From assembly GCA_030832185.1 (NCBI GenBank), contig JAURJQ010000017.1, forward strand, positions 1 to 64,000: a stretch of DNA of 64,000 nucleotides, read 5' to 3'. Of this stretch, positions 17,958 through 28,069 are shown piece by piece. The position numbers and the translations under genes were made by a program. How positions within the stretch are numbered: the stretch's first letter is position 1; each line of letters opens with the position of its first letter. The stretch is from Chitinophagales bacterium (GTDB lineage: Bacteria > Bacteroidota > Bacteroidia > Chitinophagales > JADJOU01). The notes under the pieces are model-generated. The model made no database searches and was not told where the DNA came from. It saw only the letters and a program-made list of their open reading frames with translations.

Positions 17958-18797
17958 CTATTTCTCGAGGATTCTCACATTATCTATATACGCCATAGAA
18001 GCACTAGATCCCTTAGGTGGAGTAATAATAAATACAGGGGTAAAGAGGCCTGTCTTTCCTATTCTATCAATAATGTATGTGTAGTTAAAGTACACATGCG
18101 TCCAATTGGAATTTTTGTTGAGATAACTCTCTCCAAACATCAACCTAGTATTACCGCTAGCATCTGTGTATGCTAGTGCAGGTGCTAATATTCCCTCAGG
18201 CATATAATAATCAAATTCTAAAAATGTAGTTTTTTCAAAATTGAATGCTAAGGGTTTATTAAAGAAAGAGGTGGCGCTAGAATCTACTGATGTAAAATCA
18301 GCTTGCAACAGCATGCTGAAAGATCCATTTCTAGCCACACTACTTTTAGTACTTGCTGAAAAATTTAGCGTAGACTCCATATCATCATTTAAAATCAGAC
18401 TAACGCCCGTAGCATAATCAAAGGATAAAATAGTATCTAAGAAATTGCCTCTAACCATATTGACTCTCAATAATTTAGAACTTAATAAAGGGTAGTCTAT
18501 AAATCTAGTTGATAGATTATTTACCTTTACTATTGGAGTTACTACCATAGTTTTCAAGCCATCTTTTAGGATTGGCATATTAAATGGCAACTGCCATCGC
18601 CCACGAACATCAGATTCTACCGAAACATATAATCCGTAAATACCGGCATTGGCAATACCAAAGCCACCAGGAGAAACCTTAGCCGAGTCACATTTGAAAT
18701 AAAAAGGAATCTCACTCGCTGCTTTTCTACAACTTTGAGTAAAAAAAATAAATAGCCCGAGGATAATTAAGCTAGACGATATCTTCAGATTTTTCAT
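17958..18797 (-). CDS. Lipoprotein of unknown function downstream of ftsH
   Basis: About 279 residues from the ATG at 18797 (an in-frame TTG lies at 18803). The signal peptide [16 protein letters not shown] ends in a lipobox with cysteine, then RKAASEIPFYF. The C-terminal half (about 140-279) reads as a beta-sandwich: NFEKTTFLEFDYYMPEG, NSNWTHVYFNYTYII and a final strand SMAYIDNVRILEK. The last strand resembles the end of carbohydrate-binding-like jelly rolls, but I do not assign a family. Its 5' end overlaps the ftsH 3' end by 26 bp, so the two are co-transcribed. Confidence 0.6.
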   Translation of the reverse strand: MKNLKISSSLIILGLFIFFTQSCRKAASEIPFYFKCDSAKVSPGGFGIANAGIYGLYVSVESDVRGRWQLPFNMPILKDGLKTMVVTPIVKVNNLSTRFIDYPLLSSKLLRVNMVRGNFLDTILSFDYATGVSLILNDDMESTLNFSASTKSSVARNGSFSMLLQADFTSVDSSATSFFNKPLAFNFEKTTFLEFDYYMPEGILAPALAYTDASGNTRLMFGESYLNKNSNWTHVYFNYTYIIDRIGKTGLFTPVFIITPPKGSSASMAYIDNVRILEK

Positions 18798-20805
18798 TAT
18801 CAATTGTTTCTTCTGCGCTATCTTCTATAGATTCTATTTTTACTGGTACATCAATAGCTCCCTCCACTTTATCCCAAGGGCACTTACCAAGTAGTATTTC
18901 TAAATCCGACTTGAGGAGTACCTCTCTTTCTAATAAGAGGTTTGCCAAATTATCTAGTTGCTCTCGTTTTTCAGAAAGCAAATCAACAGCACGTTTAAAC
19001 TGCTCATCTGATATGAGTCTCACTTCATCATCTATCAATTTTGCGGTCTCATCTGAATATGGCTTATCATAAGAATTCTGTGACATTTTGTAAAACGAAA
19101 GATTACCTACTTTCTCACTCATACCATAATAGACAACCATAGCATAAGCTTTTCGAGTGACGCCATCTAAATCGCCTAATGCACCTGTAGATATTTTATT
19201 AAATACGATAAGTTCCGCAGCTCTGCCGCCCATCGATACGCAGATATCATCGAGTATTTCCTCTTTAATTGTCAGATACTTTTCTTTAGGCAAATAAAGT
19301 GCGTGACCTAAAGACTCACTTCTAGGTACAATTGTGACACGAACAAAAGGGTGAGCATACTCTAAATACCAGCTTGTCAGGGCATGACCGGCCTCATGGT
19401 AAGCTATAACTTTTTTCTCCTCTGGAGTAATAATTGTATTCTTTTTTTCTAGACCTGTAGTCACTCTATCAATCGCTTCACTGATATCTATCATATTGAC
19501 TTCCGTCTTATTTTTTCGAGCAGCTATTAAGGCTGCCTCATTGCAAACATTGGCAATATCCGCTCCTACAAAACCTGGAGTTTGCTTAGATAGCTCATGT
19601 GCACTGATATCTGCTCCTTTTTTTATTTTAGATAAATGGACATTAAATATTTGCTCTCTACCATTTAAATCTGGTCGATTAATATGAATTTGTCTATCGA
19701 ATCTTCCTGCTCTCAATAACGCATCATCCAAAACATCTGGTCTATTGGTAGCAGCTATAACAATGATGCCCGTATCGCCACTAAAACCATCCATTTCTAC
19801 TAAAAGTTGATTCAATGTATTTTCACGCTCATCATTTCCCCCTACAAGACCTTTTCCTCTTGCTCTGCCTATCGCATCGATTTCATCTATAAAAATAATA
19901 CAAGGGGCTTTTTCTCGAGCTTGCTTAAATAAATCTCGAACTCTCGAGGCGCCAACACCTACAAACATTTCTACGAAATCCGAACCTGAGATACTAAAAA
20001 ATGGAACTTTTGCCTCGCCTGCCATAGCTTTAGCTAGGAGGGTTTTTCCGGTACCTGGAGGACCAATTAGAAGCGCACCTTTCGGTATTTTACCACCAAG
20101 GGCAGTATATTTATCTGGAAACTTTAAGAAATCAACTATTTCCATAACCTCTTGTTTTTCTTCATCGAGACCCGCTACAGAGGAAAAATTAATATCACTT
20201 TCCGCGTCCTTATCGACCATGGTAGCCTTGGATTTTCCGATATTAAATATGCCCCCACCGGGAAAGCCACCTCCGCCGCCGCCGCCCATTTTACGCATCA
20301 TAAATATATAAAAGGCAATCAAAAGTAAAATTGGTCCAAACATGCTTAAAAGACTACTAAATAAAGAACCAGTCTCCGTCTGTGGTATTAACTCTACTTC
20401 ATTCAAGTTGTTTTTTTTCCTCAACTCTTTAATATGTTGTTCAAAACTACTGTGAGAGGCAATTTGAAGAAAAAATACAGGATTTTTTTCATCTAAAATT
20501 GTCTTCTTTTTCCTGAACGTATCGTAAATTCCCTTTTTAAAAGAGTCTGGTAAAATGTAAATTAAGGCTTTTTTACCATTGATAGTTTTTATTTGACTGA
20601 TATCGCCTCTGATATACATCTTATCAAACTCCGTTCGGTATACTTCGCGACTTTCTGCCTCTGAAAACACATTGTTAAAAACCAAAATGCCGGTGAGTAC
20701 TGCCATCACTATATAAATCCATATATAGCTTGGCTTATTATCAGGATTTAATTTTGCCTGCGGTTTTGGCGCTGGGGTTGGATTTGTATTTTTATTTTCT
20801 TCCAC
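18772..20805 (-). CDS. ftsH: ATP-dependent zinc metalloprotease FtsH
   Basis: A 677-residue membrane-anchored AAA+ protease degrading membrane and regulatory proteins. One N-terminal helix ([15 protein letters not shown]) is followed by a periplasmic domain, a second helix near 150-170 and a glycine-rich linker. The AAA domain has Walker A GPPGTGKT at 248-255, Walker [12 protein letters not shown] and arginine fingers in [12 protein letters not shown]. The zinc motif is H470-E-A-G-H474. It starts with GTG and is 15 bp downstream of rsfS, a common Bacteroidota order. Confidence 0.97.
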   Translation of the reverse strand: MEENKNTNPTPAPKPQAKLNPDNKPSYIWIYIVMAVLTGILVFNNVFSEAESREVYRTEFDKMYIRGDISQIKTINGKKALIYILPDSFKKGIYDTFRKKKTILDEKNPVFFLQIASHSSFEQHIKELRKKNNLNEVELIPQTETGSLFSSLLSMFGPILLLIAFYIFMMRKMGGGGGGGFPGGGIFNIGKSKATMVDKDAESDINFSSVAGLDEEKQEVMEIVDFLKFPDKYTALGGKIPKGALLIGPPGTGKTLLAKAMAGEAKVPFFSISGSDFVEMFVGVGASRVRDLFKQAREKAPCIIFIDEIDAIGRARGKGLVGGNDERENTLNQLLVEMDGFSGDTGIIVIAATNRPDVLDDALLRAGRFDRQIHINRPDLNGREQIFNVHLSKIKKGADISAHELSKQTPGFVGADIANVCNEAALIAARKNKTEVNMIDISEAIDRVTTGLEKKNTIITPEEKKVIAYHEAGHALTSWYLEYAHPFVRVTIVPRSESLGHALYLPKEKYLTIKEEILDDICVSMGGRAAELIVFNKISTGALGDLDGVTRKAYAMVVYYGMSEKVGNLSFYKMSQNSYDKPYSDETAKLIDDEVRLISDEQFKRAVDLLSEKREQLDNLANLLLEREVLLKSDLEILLGKCPWDKVEGAIDVPVKIESIEDSAEETIDNEKSEDIV

Positions 20806-20820
20806 TTTTGCTTGTTATTA

Positions 20821-21201
20821 TTATTTATTCTTTATCTTTTCTTCTAAAGGGATATAGGAGTCTGACCAGAGTTCTTCAAGTTGATAAAACTCGCGCATTT
20901 CTCTGTAAAACACATGGACGATAACATCTACATAGTCTATTATAACCCACAAAGCGTTTCGCTCTCCCTCCATATGATGTGGCTTAATTTTCAGAATATC
21001 GTTGACATCTTTTTCTACATTACCAGCTATGGCATTTACCTGCGTAGTGCTATCTCCATGGCACACTATCATATAATCTACAAAAGCATCTTCATTCCCT
21101 TTGAGGTTAATACATATCACGTCTTGCGCTTTTCTATCATCCAAGGATTTTAGGATTTGATTTACTAGTGGATTCTCTATTTTCTTTACTTTTGTGGGCA
21201 A
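20821..21201 (-). CDS. rsfS: Ribosome silencing factor RsfS (Iojap)
   Basis: A 126-residue cytoplasmic protein of the Iojap/RsfS family, which binds ribosomal protein uL14 and blocks subunit joining under nutrient limitation. Family features: KAQDVICINLKG, FVDYMIVCHGDSTTQVNAIA, EGERNALWVIIDYVDVIVHVF and the tail REFYQLEELWSD. It starts with TTG; no ATG lies in a suitable place. A TAnnTTTG box lies 37 nt upstream. It is first in the rsfS-ftsH-lipoprotein unit and divergent from birA. Confidence 0.95.
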   Translation of the reverse strand: MPTKVKKIENPLVNQILKSLDDRKAQDVICINLKGNEDAFVDYMIVCHGDSTTQVNAIAGNVEKDVNDILKIKPHHMEGERNALWVIIDYVDVIVHVFYREMREFYQLEELWSDSYIPLEEKIKNK

Positions 21202-21237
21202 GTCTAGCTATTTAATTGTAATAATTTAATAAAGATA

Positions 21238-21245
21238 CAAATTTA
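21238..21245 (-). promoter_or_regulatory. Promoter -7 element of rsfS-ftsH
   Basis: TAAATTTG (minus strand) fits TAnnTTTG and lies 37 nt before the TTG start of rsfS. The birA gene diverges from the same 63-bp gap. Confidence 0.5.
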
Positions 21246-21264
21246 AAGTAAAATAAGTTTCGTT

Positions 21265-22020
21265 TTGACATCTATTTCAGAATTAACGTTTTTTGGCACG
21301 CCAGTAGTGCATCTTAAAGAAATAAACTCTACCAATGAATACCTAAAAAATGTGACGAACCATACCCCTATGCTAGTTATAGCAGATTATCAGACTAAGG
21401 GTCGCGGACAATATGGAAAAGTATGGGAATCAGTAACCAAACAAAATTTAACCTTTAGTTTTCAATGGTATCCATGTAGCTTAAAAGTGGAGGAAGGTTA
21501 TAAAATAGCTCAATTAGTTTCTTTAGTCATTTTAGAAACTATAAATCACTTTATAGATCCTAATAGAGCATCTATTAAATGGCCAAATGATATCATTATA
21601 ATGAATAAAAAGGTCTGTGGTTTACTTATAGAGCCTAGCATTCAAAACAACCTCATTCAAAAGGTAGTCGTCGGTATTGGCCTCAACGTGCATCAGACTA
21701 AATTCCCCGAGAATATGCCTAATGCGAGCTCTCTTTCTAGTTTATTTCCAAATAGAACTTGGGCAATAAATGTAATTCTAGAAAAGATGATCACTTTTTT
21801 TGAAATGCAACTGCCCATTCTTCAGAATATAAATACTAGACTTTTCTTTAACAGCAACCTATATAAAATCAATGAGGTAATTACTATAAAAAAAGAAAAT
21901 GAAATACTTCCATGCATCAATCTTGGTGTAGATGAAGAAGGATTCTGGGTATTGAAGAATTTATCCAACAATGATATCTTAACTATAGCTTCAAGTCAAG
22001 GAATAGAATATGTTTATTAA
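21265..22020 (+). CDS. birA: Biotin-[acetyl-CoA-carboxylase] ligase
   Basis: A 251-residue cytoplasmic enzyme that activates biotin with ATP and attaches it to biotin-dependent carboxylases. Motifs: HLKEINSTNEYL, QTKGRGQYGKVWES (biotinyl-AMP loop), SIKWPNDIIIMNKKVCGLLIE and VVVGIGLNVHQ. It lacks the N-terminal helix-turn-helix of E. coli BirA, so it is ligase only and not a repressor. It begins with TTG. It is divergent from rsfS. Confidence 0.93.
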   Translation: MTSISELTFFGTPVVHLKEINSTNEYLKNVTNHTPMLVIADYQTKGRGQYGKVWESVTKQNLTFSFQWYPCSLKVEEGYKIAQLVSLVILETINHFIDPNRASIKWPNDIIIMNKKVCGLLIEPSIQNNLIQKVVVGIGLNVHQTKFPENMPNASSLSSLFPNRTWAINVILEKMITFFEMQLPILQNINTRLFFNSNLYKINEVITIKKENEILPCINLGVDEEGFWVLKNLSNNDILTIASSQGIEYVY

Positions 22021-22140
22021 AGTCTGAAATTGAAATTATAGAGAACCGATTAATTTTATGCCGCATGCGCGGGACAACAAGAATAATTATGGACGGTATA
22101 TATTTTGTAATAATTTAGATTTCAGTTAAATATAAATATA

Positions 22141-22148
22141 TAATTTTG
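22141..22148 (+). promoter_or_regulatory. Promoter -7 element of the Wzz-like gene
   Basis: TAATTTTG fits TAnnTTTG and ends 19 nt before the ATG at 22167. It would start the left plus-strand unit of the polysaccharide locus. Confidence 0.5.
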
Positions 22149-22166
22149 CGAATAAAAGATATCTGA

Positions 22167-22997
22167 ATGGGCATAGAAAATAATTATACAGACGAAATAA
22201 GTTTAAAAGAACTTTCCAAAAAAATTATACGAATAAGCAATAAAAAGAAAAAGACATTTACATTATTGTTTGGCGGTATTATGTTGCTTTCTGCGGCTTA
22301 TTTTATAAAGGTAATTATAAAACCAAGCTATAAGTCTGAGGTTGTTTTAAAATCCAGATATATAAAAAAAGAAACATTAAGTAAGATTTTAGATAATTAT
22401 AATAATGCTGTAACTGATGAAAAGAATTTACTTCCAAATGAATTAAAATTTATATTTGAAAAGAATCATATAGTAAAGTTAGAAGCTCAAGAAATCAAAC
22501 CAGATATAACCAGTCCAGACAGAAACGATGCAACTAAATACTACACAATGTTAACGACTTATTCTCAAAAACCGAGTAGCGACAACATTGAGAATGTGAA
22601 CGCGATTATCAATGATATTAAGTTAAATGCAACTATTGATAATGATATAACCATAGGTAAGATAAAGACCGAAGAAGCCATAGCAGAACTAGATACTTTA
22701 CTTAAAACGGCTTTGCCAGCTGGAAATTCTTTTAAAAATAGGCTGGAAGGCAACACAACAATGCTTGTAATGAATGATTTATATAAAAGTCTGAATGAGT
22801 TATTAAGTCGCAAATCGCAGTTAAAGACCGAATTGATGTATTATCAAACAGAAAATTTAATCTTCAAAATATCTCCTTTAGTATTGAAAAAAACCATCAC
22901 TTATCCACTAGCAATATTTGCGATCGGAATAGGAGTTTGGTTTTTAATTTATACCTTCTGGATAGGTGTTACTATTGTTTTTGAAGATGAAGAATAA
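22167..22997 (+). CDS. Wzz-like polysaccharide chain-length determinant-type membrane protein
   Basis: 276 residues with the topology of Wzz/PCP proteins: a short cytoplasmic N-terminus with ISLKELSKKIIRISNKKKK, a helix at about 33-50, a large periplasmic helical part and a second helix at about 244-268, ending EDEE. Sequence identity to known Wzz proteins is not obvious by eye, and I see no clear proline-rich motif beside the second helix, so the call rests on topology and location beside glycan genes. Such proteins set the length of O-antigen or capsule. The next gene overlaps its 3' end by 11 bp. Confidence 0.55.
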   Translation: MGIENNYTDEISLKELSKKIIRISNKKKKTFTLLFGGIMLLSAAYFIKVIIKPSYKSEVVLKSRYIKKETLSKILDNYNNAVTDEKNLLPNELKFIFEKNHIVKLEAQEIKPDITSPDRNDATKYYTMLTTYSQKPSSDNIENVNAIINDIKLNATIDNDITIGKIKTEEAIAELDTLLKTALPAGNSFKNRLEGNTTMLVMNDLYKSLNELLSRKSQLKTELMYYQTENLIFKISPLVLKKTITYPLAIFAIGIGVWFLIYTFWIGVTIVFEDEE

Positions 22998-24591
22998 GGT
23001 CTATCCTTTTCTTAGTTTTATAATTCTTGTTCTTACTGCTTTCTTCTTTCTGCTTTTAGGAAGTGTGAATCTATATGATTGGGATGAAGCTAATTTTGCG
23101 GAAATAGCTCGTGAAATGATTCTTACAAAGAATTATCTTCAACCTCAGATTAATTATTTGCCATTTTATGAAAAGCCTCCTGTATTCATTTGGATGCAAG
23201 TGGCAAGCATGAAGCTATTTGGGATAAATGAATTTGCCGCGCGATTTCCAAATGCTTGCTTAGGTATCCTTGTAGCAATTACCTTATTTCTAATCGGAAG
23301 AAAAGAACGAGACTGGAGGTTTGGACTTATTTGGCTTATGTGCTATATGGGTTCATTTTTACCATTCATGTATTTTAGAACAGGACTCATAGATCCATGG
23401 TTTAACTACTTTATGTTTTTGAGTTTGTACTTTTATTATTTAGGAGTACAAAGTACAAAGTATAAGATACAAAGTATTGTAGCTAGTGCGATGTTTTTAG
23501 GATTCGCGGTACAGACGAAAGGACCTGCAGCTATGATTATTGTATATGGCAGTTTGGGGATTTTATGGATAATCTCTAGGTTTAAGTTCTACCTTGGATT
23601 TTGGAAAAGTATAGCTTGGTTCATATGTTCGCTTATTTTTTCTTGTATATGGTTTTATGTAGAAACGAAGGCACATGGAGATAACTATATTAAAAAATTT
23701 ATAACATATCAAATTCGACTATTCACCACAGAGGATGCTACCCATGGAGGTCCATTTTACTATCATTTTATTGTATTATTGTTTGGCTGCTTTCCAGCCA
23801 GTTTTATTCTACTATTTAAAACCAACTGGAAAGAAAACTGGAAAGATGATTGGTTTAAAATTATGAGTATTTGTGGACTTTTTGTTGTGATTTTGTTTTC
23901 CATAGTCCAAACGAAGATTATTCATTATAGTTCTATGGCCTATTTTCCAATAAGCTATATTGCTGCTGTCGCTATTTATTCTAATAGTTTCAGAAATGAA
24001 AAATGGTTAAAACGTATTTTGTCTATAATTTTTTTCCTTCTCATAATTGCTATGATACTTTTTCCGATTTTTGGGAAAAATATAGAATCTTTACTTCCAT
24101 ACATTCAAGACACCCAAGCTAGATTGCAGCTAGGAACAGAGGTGGATTGGTACTATTGGGAAATATTGATTGGATTATTAGTGCTCGGAATATTTTTTGT
24201 GTTACGATACTATTTTGAGAATAAACTATATCCTTATTTTATATCGACGACCATTTTAGTCTTCTCTATGCTCCTGTTTTTCGCACCGAAAATTGAACGC
24301 TATACCCAAGGGACCTATATTGATTTTTGTAAAAGTTTAAAAGGTCAGGATATATATATTCAAACCTTATTTCTTAAGAGCTATGCTAGTCTATTCTATA
24401 GTGATAGGCAGCCTTTTCAGAATGATATTACAAAGGGGCATAATTGGATTCTCGAAGGCGACATTGACAAAAATGCATATATTATATATAAATCCAAAGA
24501 TAGTGTTCTCTATAAATATCCGAAATCAGATATTGTTTTATACAAAACGATAAACGGATTTGATATATGGTATAGGAAAGGGGAGAAATAA
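22987..24591 (+). CDS. GT39-type (ArnT/PMT-like) membrane glycosyltransferase
   Basis: 534 residues from the ATG at 22987 (a GTG at 22966 would add 7). It is a GT-C fold polytopic enzyme with about 12 helices. After the first helix comes LYDWDEANFAEIAREMI, with the acidic pair expected in ArnT/PMT enzymes, and YLPFYEKPPVFIWMQ, a very conserved family stretch. These enzymes move a sugar from a polyprenyl phosphate donor to lipid A, protein or another acceptor on the periplasmic face. The acceptor is unknown. It is translationally linked to the Wzz-like gene. Confidence 0.85.
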   Translation: MKNKVYPFLSFIILVLTAFFFLLLGSVNLYDWDEANFAEIAREMILTKNYLQPQINYLPFYEKPPVFIWMQVASMKLFGINEFAARFPNACLGILVAITLFLIGRKERDWRFGLIWLMCYMGSFLPFMYFRTGLIDPWFNYFMFLSLYFYYLGVQSTKYKIQSIVASAMFLGFAVQTKGPAAMIIVYGSLGILWIISRFKFYLGFWKSIAWFICSLIFSCIWFYVETKAHGDNYIKKFITYQIRLFTTEDATHGGPFYYHFIVLLFGCFPASFILLFKTNWKENWKDDWFKIMSICGLFVVILFSIVQTKIIHYSSMAYFPISYIAAVAIYSNSFRNEKWLKRILSIIFFLLIIAMILFPIFGKNIESLLPYIQDTQARLQLGTEVDWYYWEILIGLLVLGIFFVLRYYFENKLYPYFISTTILVFSMLLFFAPKIERYTQGTYIDFCKSLKGQDIYIQTLFLKSYASLFYSDRQPFQNDITKGHNWILEGDIDKNAYIIYKSKDSVLYKYPKSDIVLYKTINGFDIWYRKGEK

Positions 24592-24630
24592 ATCCATTTA
24601 TTTTTCCCATAAATAACCACATAAAACAAT

Positions 24631-25218
24631 CTACCTTATAATTTTCAGACCAGTTTTTAAAATGAGTTTAGAATAATTTATCAAATTAGGGTTCTCAATA
24701 TACAACATATTAAGTTCAATCTTTTTAGGCATGATCTCTCTAATATAATATTCTTCAGGATTAGACTGTTTTTCCAATAGTTCATTCTCATTAGAAAACT
24801 CAATGGAAGCTAAATCTGTGATTCCTGGTTTAACTGATAAAACTTTTCGTTGAGTTTCGGTATACAGGTCTACATATTTTTTGACCTCAGGTCTTGGACC
24901 AACTAAGGACATTTCACCTTTTAAGACATTGATCAATTGAGGTAATTCATCTATTTTATATCTTCGAATGAATTGTCCCGACTTTGTTATTCGAGCATCA
25001 TTCATACCTACAGTCAATAATCCTTTAGAATCACTTCCTACTGCCATAGATCTAAATTTAAAAAGTTTAAAAGGAATTCCATTTTTACCAATTCTTTCTT
25101 GCAGGTAAAAAATGCCTCCCTTAGACTCTAATTGAATAATTAATGAAATTATTAATAAAATAGGGCTTAATAATAGTAAACCTAAGATTGAAAAAAAAAC
25201 ATCTAAGATGCGAATCAT
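24631..25218 (-). CDS. PglC-like phosphoglycosyl transferase (initiating sugar transferase)
   Basis: A 195-residue monotopic phosphoglycosyl transferase. The N-terminal reentrant helix (RILDVFFSILGLLLLSPILLI) is followed by QERIGKNGIPFKLFKFRSM, the catalytic Asp-Glu in RRYKIDELPQLINVLKGEM and SLVGPRPEV. It contains only the catalytic domain, like Campylobacter PglC, and moves a sugar-1-phosphate from a UDP-sugar to undecaprenyl phosphate, starting repeat-unit synthesis. It overlaps the aminotransferase by 4 bp (ATGA). The preferred sugar may be the product of the neighbouring aminotransferase and acetyltransferase. Confidence 0.92.
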   Translation of the reverse strand: MIRILDVFFSILGLLLLSPILLIISLIIQLESKGGIFYLQERIGKNGIPFKLFKFRSMAVGSDSKGLLTVGMNDARITKSGQFIRRYKIDELPQLINVLKGEMSLVGPRPEVKKYVDLYTETQRKVLSVKPGITDLASIEFSNENELLEKQSNPEEYYIREIMPKKIELNMLYIENPNLINYSKLILKTGLKIIR

Positions 25219-26429
25219 GAACCTAATACTTCTTGATAACTATTAACAACTGCTTGAATCACAGTATTGGTCTTTTCTTCATCTAGTCCGAAGAATATTG
25301 GTAAAGAAATTTCATTCTCCCATAGTGCATTAGCCACTGGATAATCTTCAATTTTGTATCCTCTAGACTTGTAAGCAGTCAATAATGGTAAAGGCTTGAA
25401 GTGCACATTGACACTTACATCTTTATCAAAAATTTTCTGAATGATCGCATTGCGCTGTTCTAATTTAATCCATTTTATTCTTAATAAATATAAATGATAA
25501 GAAGATGTTCTATTTTCATCCTTGTGAACAGGAACTATTGCCCAATCTAATTTAGAAAAAGCCGCATCATATTGTTCTACAATTCTTTTACGTTCTATTA
25601 AAGTTTCGCTATCATATCGTGCAAGCTCTATCAATCCTATACTAGCCAAAATATCCGTCATATTGCATTTATAACCTGCATCGATGACATCATACTCCCA
25701 AGCTCCTTTCTTGGTTTTATCGAGTGCGGATTTATTCTGACCATGAAGACCATAAGTGGAAAGCTCAGCATAGAGTTCGGTATTATTATATGGTTGAGGA
25801 AGATTCATAGCAATAGCTCCTCCTTCAGCGGTAGTTAAATTTTTCACAGCATGAAAAGAAAACACCGTAAAATCACATTGACTGCCGATGACCTTCGATT
25901 TATAGCGGGCACCAAAAGAATGCGCGGCATCATTCAAAACTAAAATTCTTCCTAATTTTTTTTGTCTTTCTGTGTTGGCTTGAAACTGAGCTCTGATAGA
26001 GTCTTCATTTACTAGGCTCATAATACCATCATAATCTACTGGCAATCCAGCTATATCTACAGGTATGATTGCTTTGGTTCTGGGAGTGATCGCTTTTTTA
26101 ATATTTTCTATAGCTATGGTAAAATCCTCATTGACATCTACCATGATGACTTTAGCACCGCAATGTACCACGATATTGGCACTAGCACAATATGTATAAG
26201 CAGGAACAATGACTTCATCGCCTTCTTGAATCCCAAACCAATGCAAAAGCATTTCCGCACCTGAAGTCCAGCTATTGACAGCCATTACCTTTTCTACAGA
26301 GCAATAATCTGCCAATTGTCTTTCGAATTCTTTCGTTCTAGGACCTGTAGTTATCCAACCGCTTTTCAGCGCAGCTATCACTTCGTTGATTATTTTATCA
26401 TCTATTCGAGGAGGGGAAAATGGTATCAT
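25215..26429 (-). CDS. DegT/DnrJ/EryC1/StrS-family sugar aminotransferase
   Basis: A 404-residue PLP enzyme that aminates nucleotide-linked keto-sugars. N-terminal MIPFSPPRIDDKIINEV and SGWITTGPRTKEFE are ArnB-like. The PLP lysine lies in FHAVKNLTTAEGG, and LNDAAHSFGARY contributes the Asp and His contacts. It is slightly longer than usual because of an insertion around residues 145-165 (NEDSIRAQFQANTERQKKLG). Between a GNAT gene and a PglC-like gene it probably makes a 4-amino (or 3-amino) sugar used in the locus. Confidence 0.93.
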   Translation of the reverse strand: MIPFSPPRIDDKIINEVIAALKSGWITTGPRTKEFERQLADYCSVEKVMAVNSWTSGAEMLLHWFGIQEGDEVIVPAYTYCASANIVVHCGAKVIMVDVNEDFTIAIENIKKAITPRTKAIIPVDIAGLPVDYDGIMSLVNEDSIRAQFQANTERQKKLGRILVLNDAAHSFGARYKSKVIGSQCDFTVFSFHAVKNLTTAEGGAIAMNLPQPYNNTELYAELSTYGLHGQNKSALDKTKKGAWEYDVIDAGYKCNMTDILASIGLIELARYDSETLIERKRIVEQYDAAFSKLDWAIVPVHKDENRTSSYHLYLLRIKWIKLEQRNAIIQKIFDKDVSVNVHFKPLPLLTAYKSRGYKIEDYPVANALWENEISLPIFFGLDEEKTNTVIQAVVNSYQEVLGS

Positions 26430-26430
26430 A

Positions 26431-27030
26431 CTATGTTATAATTTTTCGCAAATATAAGGTTTCCCCTTTTTCCATTTCAATTTCAAAACCTTTACTCATG
26501 TAAAATTTAATAGCACGAGGGTTGTCTATTCGAACCGACAGACCATAAGACTCTACACCTCTTTCTTTCAATAAAACTTCAAATTGTGACAACAAATTAT
26601 TTCCTATACCTTTAGATTGAATACTATTATCTACAGCTATAGAAAGCAATCTAAATTTAGTTGAATTTACATGAGATTTACTGAAAGCCGCGAATACTAC
26701 TGAACTAATCTTTTCAATTAAAAATTTAGGATTTGAGACTAAAAGTATTGCTAAATAGAATCTATTCAATCGTTTAAAAACACTTACTCCCTGGGAGACA
26801 TTAATACCAGAAACAATGAAGCCAAGCGCCTTCTCGTCAGCATAAATAATAAGTGATAAATCAGAACACTGTATTAGAGCTTTATAATACTGCTTCAGTT
26901 TATTTGACGAAAATAATGATGTAAAATGACTATTGGAATATGCCGATTGATGAATACTAGCAAAATCATTGAGATATTGGTCAATATGCTCCAAGTCATT
27001 CGTTACTATCTTAAATTGATAATTGCCCAT
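26431..27030 (-). CDS. GNAT-family N-acetyltransferase
   Basis: 199 residues. The C-terminal half has the GNAT acetyl-CoA-binding pattern: LLSIAVDNSIQSKGIGNNLLSQFE (Q/R-x-x-G-x-G/A) followed by ESYGLSVRIDNPRAIKFYMSKGFE. The N-terminal half is less conserved. Its place directly upstream of the aminotransferase suggests it acetylates the new amino group on the sugar, a job done by a left-handed beta-helix enzyme in the Campylobacter Pgl pathway but by GNAT enzymes elsewhere. The acceptor is inferred from context only. Confidence 0.8.
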   Translation of the reverse strand: MGNYQFKIVTNDLEHIDQYLNDFASIHQSAYSNSHFTSLFSSNKLKQYYKALIQCSDLSLIIYADEKALGFIVSGINVSQGVSVFKRLNRFYLAILLVSNPKFLIEKISSVVFAAFSKSHVNSTKFRLLSIAVDNSIQSKGIGNNLLSQFEVLLKERGVESYGLSVRIDNPRAIKFYMSKGFEIEMEKGETLYLRKIIT

Positions 27031-27036
27031 ATACTG

Positions 27037-28056
27037 CTATCTAGAGAGAGTTTTGTGCTTGTCAGAAGGCCTTTTACCTAATAAAGCAAAATCTATAATT
27101 CCATTTAGGTAACCTAGCCCATATCCAACATGTAAAATAATAAATGTATAGATAGAGTATAGAACTCCTTTCAAATGCTTGGAAACCCTTACACTAGTTA
27201 ATAAAGCTAATATTAGGTACAAATTTAAAATTGCTGCAAACATTATAAAAAAAGGCTTTGAAATAAATGTAAATGGAAATGTCATTAGAAAAATCACGAA
27301 CAAAGCTGGAATAACTTGACGCAGTGTAGTTATAGTACTGTGTTTCTTGTTTACATATACTTTCCAATAACCATATTGGTAAAACTGCTTCCAAAGACTT
27401 TGAAAGTTGCTCCTCACGTAATATTTTAAGGATATCTCAGATGAAAAAAATATCTTTCCTCCAGCCTTAGCTACTCTATAATTGAAGTCATCATCTTGAT
27501 TTCTTACTAATTCCTCATCAAAAAAGCCAATTCTTTCAAAAACAAATTTAGGATACATTGGACTAGTTACTGTATCGGTATATCCAGAATCGTTTAATGT
27601 CCTGAAATTTCCAATCCCCATGCCAAACTGAGAGGCCATACACTTAGAAATTACCTCACTTAAGAAGTTGGTATAACTATTTATTAGCTTACCACCTACA
27701 CACCAGGTATTCTCATCATTTCTCAATGTTTTTAGGGCAACTCTCAAGTAATACTTCGAAATAATGTGTCTTGAACCAACAATTTGAAAAAAATCTACAT
27801 CTTTGAAATGACTTTTTATTCCCAGATTAAAGGCAAATGGTGTCAACTGATGCGTATTGTCAATAACATGAACAAAACTAAACTTTTCAGCTATCTCCTT
27901 TATTACATCTCTAGTGCCATCATTACTCATACCATCTACTATAAAAATTGAGATAGTATCTCCAGCTTCTAAATCAGAATCTGCGATTGCATGAATGCAT
28001 TCCGAAATATAATCTCTTTCATTACGGCAAGGTATAATTACAGCTATTTGACTCAA
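27037..28056 (-). CDS. GT2 family glycosyltransferase with C-terminal membrane helices
   Basis: 339 residues. The N-terminal GT-A domain begins IAVIIPCRNERDYISECI and has IFIVDGMSNDGTRDVI for donor binding. RNQDDDFNYRVAKAGGKIFF is the ED-type acceptor region. Three or four C-terminal hydrophobic helices (about 240-320) tether it to the membrane. It begins with TTG. Such proteins, related to ExoA-type enzymes, add a sugar to the undecaprenyl-linked intermediate; specificity is unknown. Confidence 0.88.
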   Translation of the reverse strand: MSQIAVIIPCRNERDYISECIHAIADSDLEAGDTISIFIVDGMSNDGTRDVIKEIAEKFSFVHVIDNTHQLTPFAFNLGIKSHFKDVDFFQIVGSRHIISKYYLRVALKTLRNDENTWCVGGKLINSYTNFLSEVISKCMASQFGMGIGNFRTLNDSGYTDTVTSPMYPKFVFERIGFFDEELVRNQDDDFNYRVAKAGGKIFFSSEISLKYYVRSNFQSLWKQFYQYGYWKVYVNKKHSTITTLRQVIPALFVIFLMTFPFTFISKPFFIMFAAILNLYLILALLTSVRVSKHLKGVLYSIYTFIILHVGYGLGYLNGIIDFALLGKRPSDKHKTLSR

Positions 28057-28069
28057 TACAACTGGATAT

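Noticed and set aside
20270-20300. GGN repeat in ftsH considered as a phase-variable tract
   Set aside because: Codes for the usual glycine-rich linker of Bacteroidota FtsH, codons are mixed, and ftsH is essential or nearly so.
22061-22072. GC-rich CCGC/GCGG mini-hairpin before the Wzz-like gene, considered as an ops/JUMPstart-type element of the glycan locus
   Set aside because: No match to the ops sequence GGCGGTAGCGTG and the stem is only 4 bp.
23450-23482. Triplicated TACAAAGTA-like repeat inside the GT39 gene
   Set aside because: In frame, short and encodes an unremarkable polar loop; no sign of a functional repeat array.
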